This document shows, piece by piece, positions 51,346-58,963 of a stretch of 64,000 nt of DNA (within the stretch, counting starts at the first letter, position 1; each line of letters starts with the position of its first letter). Under the pieces are notes generated by a model that had not been told where the DNA came from, made no database searches, and saw only the letters and a program-made list of their open reading frames with translations. The translations under genes were made by a program, and so were the position numbers. The stretch covers positions 1 through 64,000 of the forward strand of contig JAIBAE010000003.1 of assembly GCA_019695345.1 (NCBI GenBank), read 5' to 3'. The stretch comes from Bacteroidota bacterium. Its GTDB lineage: Bacteria; Bacteroidota; Ignavibacteria; Kapaibacteriales; NICIL-2.

Positions 51346-54039
51346 CTATTGTATTCGTGTTCCTATCCCAAAGTACAGTAAGTACGGACCAAATACTGCC
51401 GAGTTAGGATTAGTGATAAAATAAAAACTACGTCCAACAGAAAACTTTGCAGGGCCTAGTGGTGTATCCCATGCAATAGTTGCACCTATACCGTGGCGTA
51501 ACGAAGAAAGTTTGATGGATTCCATTTCTTGCCATACCCTGCCTAAATCGTATCGCACAGAAAAGTATGTTTCAAACAAAATGTTGATTGGTGATTTTAC
51601 ACGGTACTCCAATTGTGCAAGTGCAAGCTGGCGTCCGCGTTCTTCCTCCTCACGCAACCCGAAGAACACATCCTGACCTCCAAAATTAAAGAACTCAGGC
51701 ACAGGCAATGTAGCATCGGCAAATCCAAACTGGAATACAGGACGTATTGTATGGGCACCAAGTGTAAATGTATTAGAAACCTTAAACTCAGCTTTAGCAA
51801 AACCAATTCCGTTTGGTTGCTCTAAAATTGTTTTTTCTAAACTTATGGATAAGATCCTACCTTGTGTTGGGAAGTCCGCTCGGTTTTCTGTATCAAACAA
51901 CGTGCTTAGCGTTATAGAAGTTAGTGGCAAAAATGCCCGTGAAGTAGTAAAATTCCCTAACGTAAAAATACGTTGTACCTCGTAACGCAATTCAACGCCA
52001 ACTCGACCGGAAGTCTCTATCTGTCTGCCAAACAATGCCTTAAAGCCGGCGTGTTGTTCGTTCTGCTCAGCTGTTTGCACACGCTCATATTCCGTTCGTG
52101 GTAGTCCGCCAACATTCTCATACACTCGTATAGTGCGTGAGTTCCAAAAAGCGCGGATAGCTCCGGTCCAATACGAATTCAAAATACGCGGTACATCAAA
52201 CCGCAGAATACCAATGCTGTTTCTTCCACCGCCGCCAATACGCAACCCGGCACGTATTCCACTTGATAGCACATTCTCATGAATAAAATCAGCCGTAAGC
52301 TGTGTGTTCCGTTCGTTGTCAATTCTGCCACCAAGCCGTATAATCTGCGAGCCAACTTCCTCCACATTAATCTTAATGCCTATCCCGGAGTTCTCGTGGC
52401 TAAGTTGTCGCACTTCAATACCAACCTCGCTAAACAATTCCGTATTCAGGATATTCTCCCAACCTTGCACAATTCTCTCTGCCGTAGGTGCATCGCCAAT
52501 TTCAAACTCAAGCTCACGCGATATAAACAAATTCGTTGCCTGTTTATTCCCTGCAATTTCTATCACTCGTACTGTTCCGCTATCAAGAGTAATAGTGAGA
52601 ATATTTTTTTCTTTGTCCAAGCCAACCAAACGTACATCAACAAAACTCTCTCCATGTTGGCGAGAGAACCGCAGTATATGTTCCGTAATGGTTCGCACCG
52701 ACGCAACAGAATACCGCGTACCAATAAACGGGCGAACAATACTATCGGGAACAGAATACCCAAGAACTCTAATCTCGGAAAGCACAGGGTTTACTTCAGC
52801 AGATAGCATTAACGATTGTGCTGCATTATCATAACTCAACGTTAGCTGCTTGTAATCGCCCGATTGTATCAACTCTCTTATAACACGAACAAGCTCAGCC
52901 TTTGTATAGTGAGCATTTGTTGTAATACCTGAAGAATGTTTAGGCAGAATGTTATTTGTTGTAAGCGTAACCGATGTACCCGACGAAAAGATTGTACGTT
53001 CAGCAAAAAATTGTTCGGTTATAATTGAATCGTACGCCCTGTTGTACGCGTCAACAACCTGCTTTGATTGTTGTTCCCACGCACTTCTTCCTAATCTGAT
53101 AAGCGAATCAAGTCCGTTAAAATCTGTGTTCTCATGGATTCCAATACTTGGCTCGATTAGAAATGTAGCTTGTGTTTGTGATTGCTTCTTAAAGTGTTGC
53201 ATCATTACCGATACAACCTGGTCTGCAACATTCCAGGGTTTATCCAACGCAGTTGGCGGAAGCAACGGCGATGTTGTATTAATAGCAACAACCATATCCG
53301 GGTGAAATTCTTTTGTAGCTTCTACGGGAATGTTTGCAAACAACCCGCCATCTACAAGTACCATCGAGTCTATTCTAACAGGTGTGTAGCGCAACGGCAA
53401 GGTAGCACTTGCCCGTATTGCCGTTACCAGATTCCCCTCTTTTAACGATACCGACGTGCCGCGAACAATATCAGTTGCTACGGCTCTGAACGGAACGCGC
53501 AGGTTGTTGAAGTTGCCGTTATCGTGGTATATACCATTCCATAACAAGCGTTGCAACAATGCGGTAAACCGCACACCACCACTAAACGACTGCGGAATAA
53601 CAAAACCAAAATCCTTAAACCGTAAGGTTAACAAACTTCTGTCTTGCTCGTACTTTTGGTCTAAGAATAAATCGCCGCGCACACGCTCATTCCCCAACGA
53701 GAATACTTCGCCCCACGGCACAGCGCGAACAATAGAATCCATTTGGTTAGAGGTATATCCGGCACTCCATAATCCGCCAACTACTGCACCAATGCTTGTT
53801 CCTATAACATAATCGGGTTGTATGCCTGCACGTTCCATCTCTTGCAACACGCCAATTTGTGCCATACCACGTGCGCCCCCGCCGCTTAATACTAAAGCAA
53901 TCCGAGGTTTGGGCACAGCGTCCGCCGAAACCGACCAAACGGAGCGCGACTGTTCTTTCGGCGAAGTGATTTGCCCGTTTACAACAGCCCACGGTGCGGC
54001 CGCAATGAAAAAGAATATGATTATATACTTACGTATCAC
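51346..54039 (-). CDS. Patatin-like phospholipase fused to a POTRA/outer-membrane barrel
   Basis: The product is 897 aa from a GTG at 54039, which opens VIRKYIIIFFFIAAAPWAVV, a signal peptide; the frame extends upstream into the SDR gene. Residues ~40-300 are a patatin domain with the oxyanion GGGARG, nucleophile Ser in GTSIG and Asp in VDGGLFANIP. A POTRA-like region (~390-560) and a 16-strand Omp85-type barrel (ending YLLYFGIGTRIQ) follow. This is the layout of type Vd patatin autotransporters (PlpD/FplA): a lipase passed to the surface by its own barrel. Its start overlaps the SDR stop by 11 bases, so translation is probably coupled. Confidence 0.9.
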   Translation of the reverse strand: MIRKYIIIFFFIAAAPWAVVNGQITSPKEQSRSVWSVSADAVPKPRIALVLSGGGARGMAQIGVLQEMERAGIQPDYVIGTSIGAVVGGLWSAGYTSNQMDSIVRAVPWGEVFSLGNERVRGDLFLDQKYEQDRSLLTLRFKDFGFVIPQSFSGGVRFTALLQRLLWNGIYHDNGNFNNLRVPFRAVATDIVRGTSVSLKEGNLVTAIRASATLPLRYTPVRIDSMVLVDGGLFANIPVEATKEFHPDMVVAINTTSPLLPPTALDKPWNVADQVVSVMMQHFKKQSQTQATFLIEPSIGIHENTDFNGLDSLIRLGRSAWEQQSKQVVDAYNRAYDSIITEQFFAERTIFSSGTSVTLTTNNILPKHSSGITTNAHYTKAELVRVIRELIQSGDYKQLTLSYDNAAQSLMLSAEVNPVLSEIRVLGYSVPDSIVRPFIGTRYSVASVRTITEHILRFSRQHGESFVDVRLVGLDKEKNILTITLDSGTVRVIEIAGNKQATNLFISRELEFEIGDAPTAERIVQGWENILNTELFSEVGIEVRQLSHENSGIGIKINVEEVGSQIIRLGGRIDNERNTQLTADFIHENVLSSGIRAGLRIGGGGRNSIGILRFDVPRILNSYWTGAIRAFWNSRTIRVYENVGGLPRTEYERVQTAEQNEQHAGFKALFGRQIETSGRVGVELRYEVQRIFTLGNFTTSRAFLPLTSITLSTLFDTENRADFPTQGRILSISLEKTILEQPNGIGFAKAEFKVSNTFTLGAHTIRPVFQFGFADATLPVPEFFNFGGQDVFFGLREEEERGRQLALAQLEYRVKSPINILFETYFSVRYDLGRVWQEMESIKLSSLRHGIGATIAWDTPLGPAKFSVGRSFYFITNPNSAVFGPYLLYFGIGTRIQ

Positions 54040-54928
54040 TCGTATTGTTTTTGTTGTTTGTTCTCTCGGCGTACTCTTGCATAACGCCAAGATAAAACGG
54101 AAGCATCTGATGTTCGGATGCACTACGATTTTGCGCCGTTAGTAATGCTTGCTCTTCGGTGCCCGCGTGAGTAAATACATCGGTGTGCGGCGGCTGAAGA
54201 ATGCTCTCAACTATAATGTGTGCCGCATCGTGTGCGGACATCATTTTGGTAAGCGGCGCAAGTGGCAGCCCACGTTGTTCTGCTATTGAGCGCGAACGTT
54301 TAATGCCTCGCCCAAATAACATCCCGATTGAATCGCCCTCGGTAACGTCTGCCCATTCGGTACTTACACCTGCCGGACATATAACCGTTGCCTCTACACC
54401 AGTATCAACAAGTTCAGTTCGTAAAGCGGCCGTAAAACCAACCACAGCATGTTTTGCCGCAACATACGCACTATTACAGGGAAAGCCCTGTTTGCCGGCA
54501 ACCGATGCAATGTTTATTATCTGTCCTTTTTTGTTACGTTTCATAACAGGCAATGCCGCGGCTGTTGTATGCCACAATGAAAACACATTCAACGTAAACA
54601 TACTATCTATCATTTCCTGCGTAGTATCTTCTACGCTTCCGTAGGTGCCGCGCCCTGCATTATTTACAAGAACATCAATTGTGCCGTAGTGCGCAATACA
54701 CTGTTCCACAAAACCACGGGCTTGGCTTGGTACGGAAACATTGGCAACAAGTTCCAACACGGTTGCTCCTTTTGCGCGAGCTTCTTCTGCTATAGTATGT
54801 AATCGTTCTTTGCGGCGTCCGCATATAGCCAGCCGTACATTGTATTCTGCCAAAGCAACTGCCAGTGCTGCACCAATACCGCTTGTGGCTCCGGTTATTG
54901 CCACCACACATTCGTTATTCAAAATCAT
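54029..54928 (-). CDS. Short-chain dehydrogenase/reductase
   Basis: The product is 299 aa. NAD(P)-binding TGATSGIG near the N-terminus, NNAGRG, and the catalytic YVAAKHA with the preceding Ser in IINIASVAG are intact. ICGRRKERL suggests an NADPH preference. Substrate is unknown; ~50 C-terminal residues extend beyond the usual 250-aa fold. The start at 54928 (MILNNECVV) is preferred; the frame has nine more residues upstream. It is first of the minus run ending at smpB. Confidence 0.9.
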   Translation of the reverse strand: MILNNECVVAITGATSGIGAALAVALAEYNVRLAICGRRKERLHTIAEEARAKGATVLELVANVSVPSQARGFVEQCIAHYGTIDVLVNNAGRGTYGSVEDTTQEMIDSMFTLNVFSLWHTTAAALPVMKRNKKGQIINIASVAGKQGFPCNSAYVAAKHAVVGFTAALRTELVDTGVEATVICPAGVSTEWADVTEGDSIGMLFGRGIKRSRSIAEQRGLPLAPLTKMMSAHDAAHIIVESILQPPHTDVFTHAGTEEQALLTAQNRSASEHQMLPFYLGVMQEYAERTNNKNNTSDT

Positions 54929-54989
54929 AGAGTTCTCTTTGTAAAAGCAATCCAAATTACGGACAATAGAGTAATTAGGCGCGTATTAT

Positions 54990-55055
54990 CCGCTATCGCA
55001 AGACCGCACCGAGCCGCCTATGTGTTTTACTGCCATTACCTTGCGGGAAAGATTC
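54990..55055 (+). repeat. R1 copy 20 (plus), left border of islet VI
   Basis: CCGCTATCGCAAGACCGCAC end, CTTGCGGGAAAGATTCC core. It lacks a clear GTTATCG right end and faces copy 21. Confidence 0.8.
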
Positions 55056-55177
55056 CGCATGGTATTTATTAAGGATTTATTCCCAATGCTCGTTTTTGCT
55101 ACAATGTTAATATGAGTGTATGAGTATTTTGTGCATAAAAGTACAACGAGTGCAAAACTTTACGATATTTGCCACAT

Positions 55178-55750
55178 ATGAACTTAGCCCAACAAATGAA
55201 AGAGTTTTTCGACCAGTACCATGTTGCTCCGCTGGAGGAATGGTCTGCGTTTGCACGTCTTCTGCAACCGGCTACGTTTACGAAGAATCAAATCATTAAA
55301 GAAGAATTTGGCGTAGAGAACTCGCTTCATTTTATCATTAAAGGTTCTGCCGGATGTTTTGTATGGAAAGATAACAATGCGGTGTGTTTGGATTTGCTGT
55401 ATGAAAATGATTTTCTGAGCGATTACATGAGTTTACTTACCCAAAAGCCAAGCCCTATTTATATCCAAGCTATCGAACCATTACATGTTGTAAGTATTAC
55501 GGGCGAGAATCTTCAGCGGGTGTACCACCACGTACCTATGGCAGAGCGCGTTGGGCGTATTGCAGCAGAATCGTTGTTTATCCATAAACAAGTTCAGCAA
55601 ATTGATTTGCTTACCCTAACTGCCGAACAACGCTATCAAAAGTTGTTAGACCGCCAACCACAAATTATTCTGCGCACACCACAAAAGCACATTGCCAGTT
55701 ACCTTGGCGTAACGCCCGAATCATTCAGCAGAATACGCCGTAATATTTAA
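55178..55750 (+). CDS. Crp/Fnr-type cyclic nucleotide-binding regulator (islet VI)
   Basis: The product is 190 aa. A cNMP-binding beta-roll (HFIIKGSAGCFVWKDNNAVC ... LYENDFLSDYMSLL) is followed by a short HTH (TPQKHIASYLGVTPESFSRI). Such single-domain Crp-like regulators with a C-terminal SFSRIRR helix are common in Bacteroidota and act on nearby or unlinked genes. The gene lies alone between R1 copies 20 and 21. The start at 55178 (MNLAQQ) is preferred to one 9 bases upstream. Confidence 0.88.
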   Translation: MNLAQQMKEFFDQYHVAPLEEWSAFARLLQPATFTKNQIIKEEFGVENSLHFIIKGSAGCFVWKDNNAVCLDLLYENDFLSDYMSLLTQKPSPIYIQAIEPLHVVSITGENLQRVYHHVPMAERVGRIAAESLFIHKQVQQIDLLTLTAEQRYQKLLDRQPQIILRTPQKHIASYLGVTPESFSRIRRNI

Positions 55751-55802
55751 CAGGGAAGTAAATAAGTACTGCGTGTTGCTACTATTCTACCAATCTTTCC
55801 TT

Positions 55803-55897
55803 TTCACACGATGTTGTTGTTACATATACTGCGGTTCCTTCCCGCAGATGAACGCTGTTGTGCTGCCAAGGTTTGGTGCGGCAATGCGATAGCAACA
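55803..55897 (-). repeat. R1 copy 21 (minus), right border of islet VI
   Basis: TTCACACGATG right end, TTCCTTCCCGCAGATG core, TTTGGTGCGGCAATGCGATA end. Confidence 0.82.
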
Positions 55898-55910
55898 ATT
55901 ACAAACAACA

Positions 55911-55939
55911 AACCCTATCTGTACATTACAAATAGGGTT
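55911..55939 (-). terminator. Terminator after flagellin 1
   Basis: AACCCTAT and ATAGGGTT around a 13-base loop; the minus-strand exit is TTGTTGTTTG. It lies ~40 bases after the flagellin stop. Confidence 0.65.
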
Positions 55940-55977
55940 GCTGTGTGGTGATTATGTGTTCTGGTAATAGAAATCTA

Positions 55978-56910
55978 TTAGCGGAACAACGATAAAAATG
56001 TTGAAGGTGCCTGATTTGCCTGTGTTAACGAAACGATAGAAGCTTGTTGTAAGAATTGAGCTCGTACAAGTTCTAATTGTTCTTTTGCAACATCTGCATC
56101 TTCTATACGGGAGATAGCTGCATTGTAATTGGTGATTTGTGAGTTCAACGCTGTTGATTGTGAGTCCAAACGGTTTGTCACTCCACCAAGATATGCCGCA
56201 ACTTTGTTTACGTTATCGAGTGCGTTTGATAAACTTGTGAGTGTTGTTTGGATTTGTGTTGAACTGAAAATACCCAGTGCCGATGATGTAACACTATTTA
56301 ACGAGCTTAAGTTTAACCCCGATACACCTGCAAAGTTTGTAGATGTAATTCCGGTGTTAAATCCGTTGCTTCCCGCAAGGTTAAAATCACTATTGCCGGT
56401 TGTTAAGTCAACCGCAAGAGTAAGTAAGGAATTGGAAGAGTTTGATGCAATAACAAACTCTGCAGAGAATGAACCTGCTAACAATTGCTGACCGCCAAAT
56501 ACGGTAGAATCAACAACTGTTTGTATTTGCTGTGTTAAGCGATATGCAGATTTAGCAAGCGCTACTTTTTCGTCGGTGCCTAACGAGCCCGAAGCTGCGG
56601 ACGAAGCTGCATCCTTAATTTGGGTAATAAGATTGCTGATATTATCCAAACCGTCGGTTGAGATATTCGTTACGTTCTGTGCATCGCCTACTGCGGTTAA
56701 AGCTTGCTTTAACGTACCTACGCGGCTTTGCAACGAGCGGGAAGTAATATATCCCGATACGTCGTCCGACGCAGAGTTAATGCGCTTTCCGGTAGAAAGG
56801 CGAAGTTGACGAACAGCGATGGATTTGTTTGCAGCATCGAGTGCATTATAAGCGTTCTCGGCTGATGTATTGGTGCGAATACGCGCACCATTAGCGATTG
56901 CGGATGGCAT
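55978..56910 (-). CDS. Flagellin 1
   Basis: The product is 310 aa, short for a flagellin: the conserved N-terminal D0/D1 (RIRTNTSAENAYNALDAANK, RQLRLSTGKRINSASDDVSG) and C-terminal D1/D0 (NAAISRIEDADVAKEQLELV, FLQQASIVSLTQANQAP) enclose only a small middle domain. It polymerises into the flagellar filament after export by the flagellar type III system. GGAGG lies 8 bases before the ATG at 56910. A sigma-28 promoter lies ~75 bases upstream; the open frame's further upstream codons run through it and are not used. Confidence 0.95.
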   Translation of the reverse strand: MPSAIANGARIRTNTSAENAYNALDAANKSIAVRQLRLSTGKRINSASDDVSGYITSRSLQSRVGTLKQALTAVGDAQNVTNISTDGLDNISNLITQIKDAASSAASGSLGTDEKVALAKSAYRLTQQIQTVVDSTVFGGQQLLAGSFSAEFVIASNSSNSLLTLAVDLTTGNSDFNLAGSNGFNTGITSTNFAGVSGLNLSSLNSVTSSALGIFSSTQIQTTLTSLSNALDNVNKVAAYLGGVTNRLDSQSTALNSQITNYNAAISRIEDADVAKEQLELVRAQFLQQASIVSLTQANQAPSTFLSLFR

Positions 56911-56982
56911 GAGCGACCTCCATGAAACTTGTGGTGATTTGGTCGGCTTCCTTGCTCGGTTATTTGATATGTCCACTGGAGA

Positions 56983-57009
56983 TTTTCGGCAGAAGCACAA
57001 AGAACTTTA
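56983..57009 (-). promoter_or_regulatory. Sigma-28 (FliA) promoter candidate, flagellin 1
   Basis: On the minus strand TAAA (57006-57009), exactly 15 bases, then GCCGAAAA (56983-56990), against the consensus TAAA-N15-GCCGATAA. Only one base differs. Confidence 0.75.
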
Positions 57010-57017
57010 GTGTACAA

Positions 57018-57051
57018 TAAAAAAAGCACTTCTGTAGCAGGCAGAAGTGCT
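57018..57051 (-). terminator. Terminator after flagellin 2
   Basis: AGCACTTCTG and CAGAAGTGCT around TAGCAGG, with seven Ts on the minus-strand exit. Immediately upstream of the flagellin 1 promoter, so the two flagellins are separate units. Confidence 0.85.
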
Positions 57052-57107
57052 TCTCTATTCAGTTTTTTAGTATGGGTAATACTACCACAATAAAAAGTGC
57101 CGGATAA

Positions 57108-57142
57108 GCGGCGGAAAGCTCACCACAAACTTTCTCGCCGCC
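57108..57142 (-). terminator. Second hairpin after flagellin 2
   Basis: GCGGCGGAAAG and CTTTCTCGCCGCC pair with one bulge. The minus exit reads TTATCCGGCACTTTTTATTG, a weaker terminator in tandem with the one at 57018. Confidence 0.55.
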
Positions 57143-57206
57143 GTTGTTTCAATGTTGAATGTGTCCCTCTGTTAACGTGTGTATGAGGTATCCGGCATTA
57201 TTTCTC

Positions 57207-58139
57207 TTAGCCTCGGATAAGCTGTAAAAATCCTTGCGGACTTTGATTTGCCTGCCCAAGCGAAGTTATGGAAGCTTGTTGCAAGAACTGCGATTTAACA
57301 AGCTCTAATTGTTCTTTTGCAACATCTGCATCTTCTATACGAGAGATTGCAGCGTTGTAATTTGTTATCTGTGATTTTAAGTTGTCTTCTTGCGAGGTTA
57401 ATCTGTTGGCAATACCACCAAGGTACGACGCAACTTTATTTACGTTGTTCAACGCATCAGCCAAACTGGTTAGTGTTGACTGAATAGCCGTAGAACTAAA
57501 TATACCCAAGTTTGATGTTGATACAGAATTTAACGACTGTAAATTCAACCCATTAATTCCGGCAAAGTTTGTGGCAGTTGCCGTTACCTGGAAGCTATTG
57601 CTTGCAACATTAAAATCTGTATTACCTGTTGTTAAATCAATTGCTAAGGTAAGAAGCGAGTTATCTGCTTTAGAACCAATCACAAACTCAGCCGAGAACA
57701 AACCATCAAGTAGTTGGCGTCCGCCAAATACGGTAGATTCTACTACTGTTTGAATTTGTTGTGCAAAGCGGAAAGCTGCTTTTGCAAGTGCAACTTTTTC
57801 GTCGGTGCCAAGTGCGCCCGATGCTGCCGATGCTGCCGACTCTTTAATTTGTGTTAGCAGGTTGTTGATATTATCTAAACCGTCTTGCGCAATATTGGTT
57901 ACGTTACCGGCATCGCCAACAGCATTTAGTGCTGCTTTAAGCGAACCATTCCGTGCTGTTAAAGCGCGAGTTGTAATATACCCTGCAACGTCATCGGCTG
58001 CCGAGTTAATTCTTTTTCCGGTTGATAAACGTAACTGACGTGTAGCAATGCTTCGGTTGGCCGAATCAAGCGAGTTATAGGCATTTTCTGCCGGTGTGTT
58101 AGTGCGAATCCTCGCACCATTGGTTATTGCTGATGGCAT
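57207..58139 (-). CDS. Flagellin 2
   Basis: The product is 310 aa, the same length as flagellin 1 and highly similar over the ends (RIRTNTPAENAYNSLDSANR; NAAISRIEDADVAKEQLELV); the middle differs more (ATNFAGINGLNLQSLNS). Tandem flagellins of this kind are often used in different filament parts or conditions. GGAGG lies 8 bases before the ATG. A sigma-28 candidate lies further upstream and two terminators follow, so it is an independent unit. Confidence 0.95.
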   Translation of the reverse strand: MPSAITNGARIRTNTPAENAYNSLDSANRSIATRQLRLSTGKRINSAADDVAGYITTRALTARNGSLKAALNAVGDAGNVTNIAQDGLDNINNLLTQIKESAASAASGALGTDEKVALAKAAFRFAQQIQTVVESTVFGGRQLLDGLFSAEFVIGSKADNSLLTLAIDLTTGNTDFNVASNSFQVTATATNFAGINGLNLQSLNSVSTSNLGIFSSTAIQSTLTSLADALNNVNKVASYLGGIANRLTSQEDNLKSQITNYNAAISRIEDADVAKEQLELVKSQFLQQASITSLGQANQSPQGFLQLIRG

Positions 58140-58274
58140 GTTACCTCCATGTAACTAAAAACTGATAGAATTCATCCTTGAATTTGTAAACCTTGTATTA
58201 TATAAGCATTTGCTTACATCATCCTGAATTATATACAGGGTTTACCCATCGTTCATTCAATGTGCTACAAGCAA

Positions 58275-58301
58275 GTATCGGAAGTGTTTTTCAGAAGTTT
58301 A
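58275..58301 (-). promoter_or_regulatory. Sigma-28 promoter candidate, flagellin 2
   Basis: On the minus strand TAAA (58298-58301), 15 bases, TCCGATAC (58275-58282): six of eight against GCCGATAA. The leader would be ~130 bases. The same 15-base spacing as at flagellin 1 supports it. Confidence 0.55.
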
Positions 58302-58517
58302 ATACTATCTAAAAAAAAATCTATTGCCGTGCTATATAACCATTGTTCATTACCAGACGAACCTTAACCAACCCATTGTTACTGTACAATTACTGTGTAA
58401 ACATCATAGTCCGGAAACAACTATCCTTTGTACAAATGCAGGTGTTACAATCATGATGCCAGTTTTTCTAAATCACGCATTTTGTATCAAAATTCACATA
58501 AATAATATTCCCCGCCT

Positions 58518-58564
58518 TTGCCGAAGCAATCCTTGTGCGCCGTCACCCGGGCGGAGCCAACCGA
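58518..58564 (+). repeat. R2 repeat copy (plus form)
   Basis: TTGCCGAAGCAATCCTT then GCGCCGTCACCCGGGCGGAG; the second part is identical to 25786-25810. The 58302-58517 stretch before it shows nothing recognisable. Confidence 0.8.
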
Positions 58565-58728
58565 TGCAGCGGCACGATGTTTTATGTACGAATTACAGTT
58601 TCCGAAATCAAAAATAAAACACCACGTACGGGCGAATTGATATTCGCCCATGAGTTGAAAGATTATGTGTTTCTGCTACAATAACTAGAGGTACTTCGTG
58701 TTGACCTGAATGACAAACCGGAACGTTG

Positions 58729-58800
58729 TAGCTGTCATGCTGAACGAAGTGAAGCATCTACGGTTATACAGATTCTTCGCGTTGCTCAGAATGACAACAG
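58729..58800. repeat. GTCATGCTGAACGAAGTGAA-type spacer repeat
   Basis: GCTGTCATGCTGAACGAAGT, GAAGCATCTACGG, CAGATTCTTCGCGTTGCTCA, GAATGACA: a short palindromic family widespread in bacterial spacers. Single copy here. Confidence 0.6.
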
Positions 58801-58859
58801 AGTCTGAGTGTATGAGGCGTGCGCGTAATCCGTCATTCGTAATTATCTGCGAAGCAGGT

Positions 58860-58903
58860 CGTGCGGCTCGCACCGGGTTGGCGCGCTGAAGGATTGCTTC
58901 GGC
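58860..58903 (+). repeat. R2 44-bp direct repeat, left of the heparinase-like gene
   Basis: CGTGCGGCTCGCACCGGGTT, GGCGCGCTGAAGGATTGCTT, CGGC. Differs by one base from 61775-61818. Confidence 0.9.
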
Positions 58904-58963
58904 TTACAAGGGAAACATCCCTATATTCGCACATCTTGTTTTACATCCCTGAAAGATGTTGCT

